From contig NZ_VCQN01000006.1 of NCBI RefSeq assembly GCF_005938125.1, forward strand, positions 1 through 64,000: a DNA stretch of 64,000 nucleotides, given 5' to 3'. Below are positions 27,259 to 36,157 of this stretch, piece by piece. The stretch comes from Bacillus sp. BHET2 (GTDB taxonomy: Bacteria; Bacillota; Bacilli; Bacillales; Bacillaceae_B). Numbering within the stretch: the first letter of the stretch is position 1; each line of letters opens with the position of its first letter. Below the pieces are notes generated by a model. It saw nothing but the letters and a program-made list of their open reading frames with translations, searched no databases and had not been told where the DNA came from. Position numbers and translations under genes: made by a program.

Positions 27259-28350
27259 ATGATGAAAACGATCATCTTAGTCGGTGGCGGACATACCCAC
27301 CTATACTGCTTAAAAAAACACAAACAATATCAGGATGAAAGCGTGAAATGGATTCTCATTTCACCTTCCCGTTATCAATACTATTCCGGGATGTTTTCCG
27401 GTTACACAGAAGGAATGTATTCATTAGAAGAAACCCGCATCGATTTAGAGAACCTGTGCGAAGGGTCCGGATGTGAATTTGTCGAAAGTACTGTTCTTTC
27501 GATTGACCCTGATCAACAACATCTTCTCACGGACAAAGGGGACATCTTCACCTACGATTTCGTTTCCTTCGACATCGGATCCCGTAATGATTCATTGGAT
27601 ATTCAAGGCTTACACGAACACAATCTTCCCATCAAACCAAACTATCGTTTCCCTGAACAAATAGAAAAACTGCATCAGAGCCAGAAAACCGTCTTTATCG
27701 GGGGAGGTGCGGCAAGCATTGAAATGGCTCTATCGTTGAAGGCGTGGAAGATGGTACATGGGCATGAGAACCACTCCATCACAGTCGTTCATTCCTCACC
27801 CCTTTTAGAGAAAGCCGGCACGTATTCTTCTGAAAAAATGAAGGACGTTACTCTTTCAAAAGGAATCAACCTTCATCAAGGACGCGTGGAAATCGTAAAA
27901 GCTACTCAAGTACATACAGATAAAGGTGAGATCCTTGATTTCGACGAAGTGATTTTCCTCGGCGGACCCAAAGCACCTCCCCTATTCGGGAGCAGCATAA
28001 TACCGACAGATGATAAGGGTTTTCTCCTGGTGAACAGCTACCTTCAATCCGTCGCATATCCCAACATCTTCGGAACCGGAGACTGTGCCACCTTGAAAGA
28101 TTTCCCCGAACTCCCGAAAAACGGGGTGACAGCGGTAAGACAAGGCCCTGTTCTATGGAAGAATCTTCGCGGAGCAGTAGCCAAAGGAAAAATCATTCCC
28201 TTTGAACCACAGAAGCGCTATCTTGCGATTATGTCGATTGGGAATAAACAAGGGTTCTTAAACTTCGGATCGTTTTCATTGGTCAGTGGTTGGGCTTGGC
28301 GGTTGAAGAATTGGATTGATGTGCGTTTTGTTGGGAGATATGAGGGGTGA
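27259..28350 (+). CDS. FAD-dependent pyridine nucleotide oxidoreductase (NDH-2-like)
   Basis: A 363-residue flavoprotein with an N-terminal FAD site ILVGGGHTHLYCL, a central NAD(P) site VFIGGGAASIEMAL and a C-terminal FAD segment IFGTGDCATL. The GGGHxH variant of the dinucleotide motif is typical of the flavoprotein group that is fused to selenophosphate synthetase in some organisms. No selD is visible here. AGGAG precedes the ATG. Its last 68 bases overlap the 3' end of the convergent NERD gene. Confidence 0.83.
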   Translation: MMKTIILVGGGHTHLYCLKKHKQYQDESVKWILISPSRYQYYSGMFSGYTEGMYSLEETRIDLENLCEGSGCEFVESTVLSIDPDQQHLLTDKGDIFTYDFVSFDIGSRNDSLDIQGLHEHNLPIKPNYRFPEQIEKLHQSQKTVFIGGGAASIEMALSLKAWKMVHGHENHSITVVHSSPLLEKAGTYSSEKMKDVTLSKGINLHQGRVEIVKATQVHTDKGEILDFDEVIFLGGPKAPPLFGSSIIPTDDKGFLLVNSYLQSVAYPNIFGTGDCATLKDFPELPKNGVTAVRQGPVLWKNLRGAVAKGKIIPFEPQKRYLAIMSIGNKQGFLNFGSFSLVSGWAWRLKNWIDVRFVGRYEG

Positions 28351-29302
28351 GGTGGTAGGACTTTTCTTTTGTTACACCTGTTGATGAGAGCTGCATGGAC
28401 ATAAGGATTTTATAGGCAATCTTTCTCGATTTCAGGTGGAGGAAGGTCCTTGCCTGCTTGTTGGTAATTTGGTGAGATATTAATAGGGAATAGTCCTTGA
28501 GGGCAGATATATGACCATCTTTTGATTTCCCACCACATTTCTGGCATTCCCAGTGAGCATATCTCCTGATCATAGGAAGGTGGCGGCATTCCGCACACTG
28601 TACCCCTGATAATATCTCACTTGGGGAAACCCCATATACTTCTTGAGGAAAAACTATAAGGGGTGTGTGCTTTTTCACTACTAAATTGGAGAATTTCTTT
28701 ACTTGTTTCATAGGAATATGCTCGTTTCGATGTCGTGAAAGCAGAGATAGAATCCACGCTTCTACATTTTCCACCCTGATCACATTATTGTATTTCTCAT
28801 GAGGAGAAGCGGTCTCTAGAACTGTGGATCGATTAGTCATGACAACTAGTGTGGCAATTGGGATGGAGGGGATCTTCATTTTTTCAAACCAACGAACCAA
28901 TTGTTTCTTCTGGCGCTCAACCTGGGTAACAGGATGACCGAACGCTTCTTCTTTATCCTCAAGCTTTCGTATAGCTTGGTCGAACCTCGAATCTAATGTG
29001 AAAATTCCAGCAATGTTTTTGACCTCTAAAATGATGAAGACTTGCGGAGTTAAGATGAGGGTATCGATTTGAAAATAACGACCGTCTATTTCGAGGCGGA
29101 GGTCATGAAGGATGAGTATATTCTTATCTTCAGATATAAACTTCAGGTGATAGTCCAGTTGTAATTCTCCTCTGTAACCGGCTTTTCGTTTGGCTAAATC
29201 TGTCTTTACGATTTGCCATATGGCATGAGTTGGCAGCAGTCTTTCTACTAATGCTTCATTCATTAAGATTCTCCGTGGAATCTCCCTTTTTTTTACGTTC
29301 AA
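28283..29302 (-). CDS. NERD-domain nuclease-like protein with zinc ribbon, copy 2
   Basis: A 339-residue protein. The NERD domain (about 40-150) shows Glu46, Asp80 and EVK (93-95), a restriction-endonuclease-like active-site pattern. A zinc ribbon follows with cysteines 236, 239, 253 and 256, then a helical tail with SRKIAYKILMSMQL that could form a helix-turn-helix. The start is a TTG: AAAGGAG lies eight bases ahead, and it places 43 residues before KAGY exactly as in copy 1. NERD proteins are thought to process DNA but none from Bacillus chromosomes has a proven role. The array at 29404..29525 lies upstream. Confidence 0.85.
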   Translation of the reverse strand: MNVKKREIPRRILMNEALVERLLPTHAIWQIVKTDLAKRKAGYRGELQLDYHLKFISEDKNILILHDLRLEIDGRYFQIDTLILTPQVFIILEVKNIAGIFTLDSRFDQAIRKLEDKEEAFGHPVTQVERQKKQLVRWFEKMKIPSIPIATLVVMTNRSTVLETASPHEKYNNVIRVENVEAWILSLLSRHRNEHIPMKQVKKFSNLVVKKHTPLIVFPQEVYGVSPSEILSGVQCAECRHLPMIRRYAHWECQKCGGKSKDGHISALKDYSLLISHQITNKQARTFLHLKSRKIAYKILMSMQLSSTGVTKEKSYHLTPHISQQNAHQSNSSTAKPNH

Positions 29303-29403
29303 TTTATCAACTCCTTTGTTTTGTTACTTAATCTATTCGACATTTGCTTGAAAAACCCTTTATTTTTCCAAATATAATGTGTCGTTTGTGTTGTTTGGTA
29401 GTT

Positions 29404-29525
29404 TATTGGGCCACTTTCTACGTTTATCGGGCCACTTTTAGCATTTATTGGGCCACTTCCGGGTATCATTGGGCCACTTTCACCATTCATTGGGCCACTT
29501 TCACCATTCATTGGGCCAAATTGTG
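29404..29525 (+). repeat. Phased repeat array 2 (ATTGGGCCACTT units) upstream of NERD copy 2
   Basis: GGGCCACTT begins at 29408, 29429, 29450, 29471 and 29492, and a terminal variant GGGCCAAAT at 29513: six units with an exact 21-base step. The spacer trends to TTCACCATT. Right of the last unit comes TGTGAAC. The array begins about 100 bases from the NERD TTG start, in the same orientation as array 1 relative to its NERD gene. Confidence 0.9.
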
Positions 29526-29559
29526 AACACCATCACCAGCACCATCACACCCCCACACC

Positions 29560-29590
29560 AAAAAAACGCAACCGCCTCCCAGCAGTCGCG
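29560..29590 (-). terminator. Terminator of the seven-gene ynj-like operon
   Basis: CGCGACTGC pairs with GCGGTTGCG (two G-U pairs) on the minus strand and is followed by seven T. Confidence 0.75.
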
Positions 29591-29604
29591 CTCCTTGCAA
29601 CACC

Positions 29605-31029
29605 TTACCTAAACAACTCCACATACTTCTTACTAATCACAGGCAGCACACCATCGAACAGTTTTTCTCTCCAGTACAGATCTGCTGTCTGCTGGACCGC
29701 GGCTGCGTGATTCGGGTATGGGTAGACCATGTTGGAGAGGGCGCCGATTTTGCTCCCTTTTTCCATCGCGAAGATGACAGGTTGCATCCAGTCACCGGCA
29801 CCGGACCCGATTGCGTGAGCGCCGAGGATCTTACCGCTTGCATCGGTGATGATTTTCACCATTCCTTCTGTACGGTGATCGGCGACGAAGCGATCGACTT
29901 CGTCTAACCTTTTCTTATAAACTTTATATTCTATTCCTTGTTCCCCTGCTTCTTCCTCGGTCAATCCAATATGAAAGATTTCTGGTGTCGTATAGGTTGT
30001 CCAAGGTAGTTTGTTGTATGACACTTTCCGCTTTAATCCAAACACGGCATTTTGGACGACGAGCTTTCCTTCCATTCCCGCTCCATGTGTAAATGGATAT
30101 CGGCCATTGACGTCCCCAATGGCGAAAATATGGGGATGGTTCGTTCTCAGTTCATCATTAACTTTAATAAAGCCCCGGTCGTCCACTTCCACTCCGGCCG
30201 CTGACAGGTTTAACGATTCTGTACCAGGCTTGCGTCCGGTTGCAAGGAATAATAGGTCTCCCTCGACAGAATGCTCTTCACCTTCTTGCACATAATGAAC
30301 CATTTTCTGGCCATCAGACTCTGAAACCAGCTTGATATCCGCTCCATACACGAACTGAATGTCCTTTTCCAATAAACCTGTTGCCATTTCCTGGATTTCT
30401 TTATCTTCTTTCACGAGAACCTCATCATGCTTTTCAAGGACTACGGCTTCTGATCCTAAATGAGAAAATGCTTGGGCAAGCTCTAAACCGATGGGTCCCC
30501 CTCCGATGAATACGACGCGACGTGGCAGTTCATCCACTTCAAATACTGTTTCATTCGTATGGTATTCAACGCCCTCTATGCCTTCGATTTCAGGGATGAG
30601 GGGACCTGACCCTGTGGCCACGACTATTCTCTTCCCGGAGATCCGGTCCTCTTTTTCCACTAGAATGGTGTGAGGATCCAGAAACTCTGCTCCTCCGAAG
30701 TAAATATCGACTCCTAATTGGAGGAAGCGGTCGGGGTCATCATGCTCTTGGATATGAGCGATGGCATCTTGGACTCTCTCCTTCACCTTCTTCATATCAA
30801 CTGAGCCTTTTGTTTCGAAACCATAGTCCGTGCTTCTCCGAATCGTTGCCACTTCCCTAGCCGATTCGATAAAGGCTTTGGACGGTACGCAGCCAAAGTG
30901 AAGGCAGTCTCCGCCGAGTAAGCCGCTTTTTTCGATGAGTGCCACTTTTGCTCCAAGAGAAGCAGCTCCGGACGCGACGGTCAGTCCGCCGGCTCCGCCT
31001 CCTATTACAATTAAATCGTATTGGTTCAT
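29605..31029 (-). CDS. Class I pyridine nucleotide-disulfide oxidoreductase (MerA/Lpd-like)
   Basis: A 474-residue flavoprotein with FAD site VIGGGAGGLTVA, redox pair Cys42 and Cys47 in GGDCLHFGCVPSK, NAD(P) site FIGGGPIGLELAQAF and FAIGDV. It lacks the N-terminal heavy-metal domain and the C-terminal vicinal cysteines of true mercuric reductase, and the C-terminal catalytic block is PYPNHAAAVQQTAD instead of the HPTLSE of lipoamide dehydrogenase. The substrate is therefore unknown. It is the last gene of the operon, 12 bases after the phosphatidyltransferase gene. Confidence 0.85.
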   Translation of the reverse strand: MNQYDLIVIGGGAGGLTVASGAASLGAKVALIEKSGLLGGDCLHFGCVPSKAFIESAREVATIRRSTDYGFETKGSVDMKKVKERVQDAIAHIQEHDDPDRFLQLGVDIYFGGAEFLDPHTILVEKEDRISGKRIVVATGSGPLIPEIEGIEGVEYHTNETVFEVDELPRRVVFIGGGPIGLELAQAFSHLGSEAVVLEKHDEVLVKEDKEIQEMATGLLEKDIQFVYGADIKLVSESDGQKMVHYVQEGEEHSVEGDLLFLATGRKPGTESLNLSAAGVEVDDRGFIKVNDELRTNHPHIFAIGDVNGRYPFTHGAGMEGKLVVQNAVFGLKRKVSYNKLPWTTYTTPEIFHIGLTEEEAGEQGIEYKVYKKRLDEVDRFVADHRTEGMVKIITDASGKILGAHAIGSGAGDWMQPVIFAMEKGSKIGALSNMVYPYPNHAAAVQQTADLYWREKLFDGVLPVISKKYVELFR

Positions 31030-31041
31030 CTGTATCTCTCC

Positions 31042-31623
31042 TTATGAAAGTAATCGTTTCGCTTCTAAGAATCGCTGCAAGCCCGTATACAACTCCACAA
31101 CAAAAAATAATAAGGTGGTCCACAGGACGATGGATGGTAGTAGCATCATGATGCTAAATAGAATGAAGCCTTCCGTCCTTTCAGCAAGTCCTGCCTGATA
31201 GAAAAAGGATTTCATTCCTTGTTTCTCTGAGACGGCGCCGACTGTTAGGAAGATCGTCATGGAAATGATGATCGAGACACTCAGTAACAGGAGAGCCCAC
31301 ATGATGTCGGGATGTAAAAGGGCAACTCCTAGGATGACACTGATCTCGACAATCCGGTCAAAGGTCACATCCATGACCGTCCCGAATGGAGAAGGTTTGG
31401 TGAGTCTGGCCATGGTACCATCGACCGCGTCCAAGAAGCCGGATAGCCATAATAAGAGGACAGCTATGATCGGAAACCCAAGGTAATAGACAAGACCAGT
31501 CGTCGAACCTACTAGAAATGCGCTCACCGTCACTTGATTGGCAGAAAATCCTCTTTTCAGTAACTGCCGGGCCGTTCCCTCTATACTTGGCTGCACCCAC
31601 TTACGGGCATGCGTGTCTAACAT
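31042..31623 (-). CDS. CDP-alcohol phosphatidyltransferase family protein (YnjF-like)
   Basis: A 193-residue membrane enzyme with the full motif D65xxD68G69xxA72R73...G81xxxD85xxxD89, which binds the CDP-alcohol and metals. The lipid product is not deducible. E. coli ynjF, in the ynj cluster, encodes a protein of the same family. Fourteen bases separate it from the TVP38 gene. Confidence 0.87.
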   Translation of the reverse strand: MLDTHARKWVQPSIEGTARQLLKRGFSANQVTVSAFLVGSTTGLVYYLGFPIIAVLLLWLSGFLDAVDGTMARLTKPSPFGTVMDVTFDRIVEISVILGVALLHPDIMWALLLLSVSIIISMTIFLTVGAVSEKQGMKSFFYQAGLAERTEGFILFSIMMLLPSIVLWTTLLFFVVELYTGLQRFLEAKRLLS

Positions 31624-31637
31624 GTGTTCCCCATCCT

Positions 31638-32300
31638 TTACTTCTCATCTTTACTCGATAATCCCAACCAGCTTTTCATCTTCTTTTTAAAAATGAACGG
31701 GAGGATAATCATACATAAGAAAAATGCGATTGCAATATATAAATTCGTCCGATCTTCTCCTACCAAGCTTGACCCCAGAAAGACATACCCAAACGTACCT
31801 GGTAAAATTCCGATGGCCGTGGCGGTAATGAACGGAATGTATCGTACTTTCCCCATTCCCGCAAGATAACTGATGAGATCGAAGTTCAAAAAAGGTACAA
31901 GTCGTAATAGGAGGACATAAATGAAGCCGTTCTCCTCCATCTTCTCACGTATCTTCAGCATGCGGGGAGATGGTTTTCTCACTAGTTTCTCTCCCAGATA
32001 ACTTGCTGCATAATAGGCAACCGTTGCGCCTCCCAACGCTCCGAGAATAATATAAATGAAGCCTTCCCATGCACCGAAGGCAAGACCTGCAGCCAATGAC
32101 AGGATGGAAGCAGGAAAGAGGATCAATGGACGGATGGTATAGACAACAACAAAAACAATCGGTGCCCAAATGCCAAATGATACAATCCAATCCCTGATAT
32201 CAAGTGGCTTCACATGAAAGAAATTTCGGCTAAGCCACATGAGGAGCAGTAAACTAGCAATGAATAGTAAAATCTTACCGATTTCCTTCTTCTTCATCAT
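31638..32300 (-). CDS. TVP38/TMEM64-family membrane protein (VTT domain)
   Basis: A 220-residue integral membrane protein with the VTT core: a re-entrant-loop segment near LAFGAWEGFIYIILGALGGA and the FxxxRxxPFxNFDLISYLAGM block (LLLRLVPFLNFDLISYLAG). Relatives are proposed lipid scramblases. In E. coli, ydjX and ydjZ of this family lie beside ynjBCD. Nine bases follow the ATPase gene. Confidence 0.87.
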   Translation of the reverse strand: MMKKKEIGKILLFIASLLLLMWLSRNFFHVKPLDIRDWIVSFGIWAPIVFVVVYTIRPLILFPASILSLAAGLAFGAWEGFIYIILGALGGATVAYYAASYLGEKLVRKPSPRMLKIREKMEENGFIYVLLLRLVPFLNFDLISYLAGMGKVRYIPFITATAIGILPGTFGYVFLGSSLVGEDRTNLYIAIAFFLCMIILPFIFKKKMKSWLGLSSKDEK

Positions 32301-32309
32301 TCTTCCCTC

Positions 32310-33278
32310 CTATTCCTCTTTCTGAAACGTTTGAATGTTCTCTTTCATCCCGAAAAGCCAAATCGTTTCGTTGGATGTGTTCATTTCAAGTGGTAGATTC
32401 AGCTTCTGGTTCAGTTCTTCTACCCATATTTCATAGATATTGGTCCCTGCCACGAATAATTTTTGGAGCACGGTTCCCTTCCAATTTGGAAAGGGAAGAT
32501 GTTGATCGGTTGAGGACACGCTGAGATGGGATGCGTGAATGAATTGCTGCTGTTGAAGAACGAGCCCATCACTCATGAAAGAAGCGACAAATGGAGAGCG
32601 AGGGCGATAATAGATTTCTTCTGGAGGCCCGATTTGAAGGAAGCTTCCTTCATTCAAAACCCCTATCAGATCTCCCATTTCATATGCTTCATCCCGGTCG
32701 TGGGTCACAAAAAGCACTGTGGTTTCTTCTTCTTTCAGCATCGTCCGCATCCATTGTCTCAGCTCTTTCCTTCGCTTTAGGTCAAGACTGCTGAAAGGTT
32801 CATCTAAAAGCAATAGTTTAGGCTTTAAGATGAGGGAACGGATGAGTGATACCCTTTGTTCCTGTCCGCCTGAAAGCTCGGATGGATAATGATGCATGAC
32901 TCCCCCAAGACCGACTCTTTCAATATAGTCCTTTGCTTTCTGCTTATTCTCACCTTTACTCTTCCCTTTCATCTCTAACCCGTACATGACATTTTCAAGG
33001 ACATTCATATGAGGGAATAGCAAAGGCTGCTGAAAGACCATTCCAATCGGTCGATTCTGAGGCTTTATGGATGAAATATCCTTCCCATCGATTATCATTT
33101 TCCCTGTTGTAGCGGACTCTAGTCCAGCTAAAATGCGAAGAAAGGTGGACTTTCCAGAACCGGAGGCCCCGACCACCGAGAGAATTTCCCCTTTTTTCAG
33201 AGAGAATGTGACGTTTGTTAAAATCTCTTTATCCTTAAATGTTTTCGATATTTGATTGATGTCGATATATGAACTCAA
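32310..33278 (-). CDS. ABC transporter ATP-binding protein (YnjD-like)
   Basis: A 322-residue ATPase with Walker A GASGSGKST, signature LSGGQEQR and Walker B LLLLDEPF, followed by an extra C-terminal domain of about 80 residues. The start is a TTG at 33278: GGGAGGAA lies eight bases ahead and the start overlaps the upstream stop as ATTGA, a coupling arrangement. It belongs to the spermidine/thiamine/iron-type importer branch. Confidence 0.9.
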   Translation of the reverse strand: MSSYIDINQISKTFKDKEILTNVTFSLKKGEILSVVGASGSGKSTFLRILAGLESATTGKMIIDGKDISSIKPQNRPIGMVFQQPLLFPHMNVLENVMYGLEMKGKSKGENKQKAKDYIERVGLGGVMHHYPSELSGGQEQRVSLIRSLILKPKLLLLDEPFSSLDLKRRKELRQWMRTMLKEEETTVLFVTHDRDEAYEMGDLIGVLNEGSFLQIGPPEEIYYRPRSPFVASFMSDGLVLQQQQFIHASHLSVSSTDQHLPFPNWKGTVLQKLFVAGTNIYEIWVEELNQKLNLPLEMNTSNETIWLFGMKENIQTFQKEE

Positions 33279-34072
33279 TGCAACTTCCTCCCGCCTAGGT
33301 GCTGATAAGGGAGAATGAATTTCAAACACCCTTCCAGAATGATGTATAACATGATGGGAATGAGTGCGAACACGAGGGAGAACGCGGCCATTACCGCTTC
33401 ATCTGCCGTGTTGGTAAAAGGATAAAAGACCATCGCCAATGTTACGACATTCCCTCCGCCAATAATCGCTGTAAGCACATATTGACTCAAGCTGATGACA
33501 ATGGTGAGAAATAATACACTGCGAATGCTTGGAAGAAGCAACGGCAATTCAATATGATAAAAGCGTTGAAACGCATTGCCCCCTAGTATGGTGGATTGTT
33601 CCATTAATTTTGTCCCAATCCGCTCATATCCTGATTTAAACATTTTGATACTATACGGTATCGTTGGTACCAAATGAACAAGGGCCACTCCCGTCCAGTG
33701 ATCTGAAAGGCCATATCGAATGAACGTAATATGAAGTCCGATGGCAACAATCAGGACAGGGAGAAATAGCGGGAGCAACAAGAGGGCTTCCATCATTGAT
33801 TTGCCTCTGAAAGATGTAAAGGAAAACACTTTCCCCGCTGTTAGACCAATCAGCAGATTGAAAGCCAGTACGACAATAGCAATCCATATGGATACTCCAA
33901 TCGAATCCAGGAACTCCCCTTCCTTCATGAGCAGCTTCCACGCTCGCAAACTCGGTTCTACCGGAGCAGGATTTCCCCAAATCCAAACCCCGAAAAAGCT
34001 CTTATATACTAAAAATAAAAGCGGAAAAACAAAGAAGAGTAGGGATATGCTGTAGAATAACGATTTTCTCAT
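33275..34072 (-). CDS. ABC transporter permease 2 (YnjC-like half)
   Basis: A 265-residue permease with about six transmembrane segments and the EAA-type loop near ILGGNAFQRFYHIELPLLLPS. The ATG at 34072 has GAGGTGG ahead. Together with the next gene it corresponds to the single fused permease YnjC of E. coli. Confidence 0.88.
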   Translation of the reverse strand: MRKSLFYSISLLFFVFPLLFLVYKSFFGVWIWGNPAPVEPSLRAWKLLMKEGEFLDSIGVSIWIAIVVLAFNLLIGLTAGKVFSFTSFRGKSMMEALLLLPLFLPVLIVAIGLHITFIRYGLSDHWTGVALVHLVPTIPYSIKMFKSGYERIGTKLMEQSTILGGNAFQRFYHIELPLLLPSIRSVLFLTIVISLSQYVLTAIIGGGNVVTLAMVFYPFTNTADEAVMAAFSLVFALIPIMLYIILEGCLKFILPYQHLGGRKLH

Positions 34073-34083
34073 GTAAACCACCT

Positions 34084-34947
34084 CTAATTCCGAATCCCTT
34101 TTGTGATGTGCATTCGTTTTTTGTTTGTAAAATATAGAATGAACCACATGACAAACCCGATCCCTAGACCCACGAGTACCAGGGAGGCAAACGCGAATGG
34201 ACGGTCACTCCAATTTCCGCTGTAAAACCAGTCATACGCAAGGATCGCAAGCATCTGTGGTGACGTCACTCCCAATAACTGAGGCACTTCAAAGGCTGTA
34301 AAAATGAAGGCAAAGAGTATCGACCCTGTTTCGATCAGGACAGGGAGCAGAAATGGCCACTCCGCTACCCAGAATGCTTTATAGGAACCTGCCCCTAATA
34401 AAGAAGCGACTTCTTTATACCTTTTCGAAATCGTCGCGTACACCGGTAATAGCATCAGGGTGACGAAGGGCACTTCCTTCCAGACATAAGTCAATATAAT
34501 CCCGACTCCATGGCGGTCCTGAACCAGCAAAGGAAACTGACTCCGACCTTCAATCCACCCCGCTCCTCCAAGGATGTTAGAGAGGAAGCCGCTTTGATTA
34601 AAGAGTAAATAAACGAGATAGGCCCACACGAAGTGAGGAACGACCATCGGAATCCAAACGAGAAGCTTATATTTATTTTCCTGTAGCAATGGAGCGAATG
34701 CCCTCACGATGCCTAAGCCGAGGATCAGCGCCAGAATGGTTGAGATGATCGTTACGGTAAAGCTGAATAGAACGGATGTGTTAAACCGATTCTGTTCAAA
34801 CAAATCCAGATAATGCCGGAATGTTATCGTCTCCCCGTCCCTAACACTCTCAAGGACCGCAAGTATGATCCCCAGTCCCGGAATAAGAATGAAAAAGAGG
34901 ATGGCTGGAAGAAGGAGAAGTGCCTTATTGACTTTCAGCCACTTCAC
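34084..34947 (-). CDS. ABC transporter permease 1 (YnjC-like half)
   Basis: A 287-residue permease with about six transmembrane segments and the loop SLLGAGSYKAFWVAEWPFLLP. The start is a GTG with AGGAG ten bases ahead, inside the last codons of the binding-protein gene (23-base overlap). Partners are the adjacent permease and ATPase. Confidence 0.88.
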   Translation of the reverse strand: MKWLKVNKALLLLPAILFFILIPGLGIILAVLESVRDGETITFRHYLDLFEQNRFNTSVLFSFTVTIISTILALILGLGIVRAFAPLLQENKYKLLVWIPMVVPHFVWAYLVYLLFNQSGFLSNILGGAGWIEGRSQFPLLVQDRHGVGIILTYVWKEVPFVTLMLLPVYATISKRYKEVASLLGAGSYKAFWVAEWPFLLPVLIETGSILFAFIFTAFEVPQLLGVTSPQMLAILAYDWFYSGNWSDRPFAFASLVLVGLGIGFVMWFILYFTNKKRMHITKGIRN

Positions 34948-36157
34948 GGATCCAACTCTCCTTTAACCATTCTACGTAGGCAGCATCAAGCTCTCCAATG
35001 AAATTTTCTTCTAGGACAGATGCCTCTAATACACTCTCACCCCGGTCGATGCTCATAAACTTCTTTTTCCATTCATCATCCAGTTTTTCATAGGAAATAG
35101 GTGAGCTTTCTCCCCAATAATCAGGCTTTACCTTCTCATACTGGGCTTCAGGGGATAGAAACTCATTGATAGCTACCATGGCTCCTTCTTTATTGGGACT
35201 ATTAAATGGGATCGAAAGAAAATGAGTGTTGCCGATCGATCCGATATCCTGTAACAGAAACGATTTTGTGCTATCTGGAAACACACCATCTTTGATCAAA
35301 TGTTCCGCTCTTGCTTCATTGTATCCCATTGTCATCCAAACCTCTTCTTGACTATAGAGCTTATCAAGATCGGTCAAAGTGGAAGGATACGTCTCTCCTT
35401 TTCTCCACAGATACGGCTTAAGGTCATTTAACTCTTTCCAAACGTCCTCCCCTATTTCCCCTGCTTTTTCTTTATCAAAAGGGGATTGAGCTAAATCTGA
35501 ATCGGTTTTTTCATACAGGAGGTGTCTAAGAAAGGCATTCCCGGTGAAATCAGCCGGATTAGGATAAGTGAATTTACCAGGATTCTCTTTGATAAACCCT
35601 TTTAAATCTTCGAAATTTGTTGGAGGATTTTTCACTTTATCACCATTATAGAAAAATGCAAATTGAACTTTTCCCCAAGGAGCTTCATATCCTTCTGTTT
35701 CCGTACCGAAATCGTATTGAAATGCTTCACTTTCTGTATCGTAATATTTCGTATAATTGGGAAGCCTTTCAGTAAAGGAACCTGCCAACAAATCATTTTC
35801 TTTTGCGTTTTTAAAGTTTTCTCCATTGATCCAGACGATATCAATCGTTCCATTTTCTTTCCCGGCCCGCTTCTCTGTTTGAAGCTTCTGGAGAATTTCT
35901 GCAGTGTCCAGAGGGACTCGATTTAATTCAATATCGTTCTTTTCTTTCAGCATAGGAGCAACCACCTCATCGACATAACGATTGATTCCATCGTCGCCGC
36001 CCCACATAAACATGTTCACCTTAGTACCCTTCGCTTTCGAAGTGACCTGCTCCCAATCTCCATCAGGGATGCCCTCATTATCAGTTGCATTTGAAGGCCC
36101 ACAAGCAGATACTACTAATAAGGAAATAATACTTATAATAGCTAACCATTTTTTCAT
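34925..36157 (-). CDS. ABC transporter substrate-binding lipoprotein (YnjB-like)
   Basis: A 410-residue lipoprotein with signal peptide and lipobox VSAC, then a type II binding-protein fold with VNMFMWGGDDGINRYVDEVV. It resembles the YnjB group of iron/thiamine/putrescine-like binding proteins; the ligand is unknown. The ATG at 36157 has AAAGGAG eight bases ahead. It is the first gene of the operon. Confidence 0.88.
   Translation of the reverse strand: MKKWLAIISIISLLVVSACGPSNATDNEGIPDGDWEQVTSKAKGTKVNMFMWGGDDGINRYVDEVVAPMLKEKNDIELNRVPLDTAEILQKLQTEKRAGKENGTIDIVWINGENFKNAKENDLLAGSFTERLPNYTKYYDTESEAFQYDFGTETEGYEAPWGKVQFAFFYNGDKVKNPPTNFEDLKGFIKENPGKFTYPNPADFTGNAFLRHLLYEKTDSDLAQSPFDKEKAGEIGEDVWKELNDLKPYLWRKGETYPSTLTDLDKLYSQEEVWMTMGYNEARAEHLIKDGVFPDSTKSFLLQDIGSIGNTHFLSIPFNSPNKEGAMVAINEFLSPEAQYEKVKPDYWGESSPISYEKLDDEWKKKFMSIDRGESVLEASVLEENFIGELDAAYVEWLKESWIREVAESQ

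Noticed and set aside
29299-29511. A minus-strand frame of 70 codons running through array 2, with seven-residue SGPIN-type repeats, whose stop overlaps the NERD TTG start
   Set aside because: The open frame follows from the exact 21-base period. No ribosome site precedes its ATG, and array 1, with mixed 20/21 steps, cannot code, so a DNA-level role is more likely.
29605-31029. Mercuric reductase as the function of the operon flavoprotein
   Set aside because: The C-terminal mercury-binding cysteine pair and N-terminal heavy-metal domain are absent and no mer genes are nearby.
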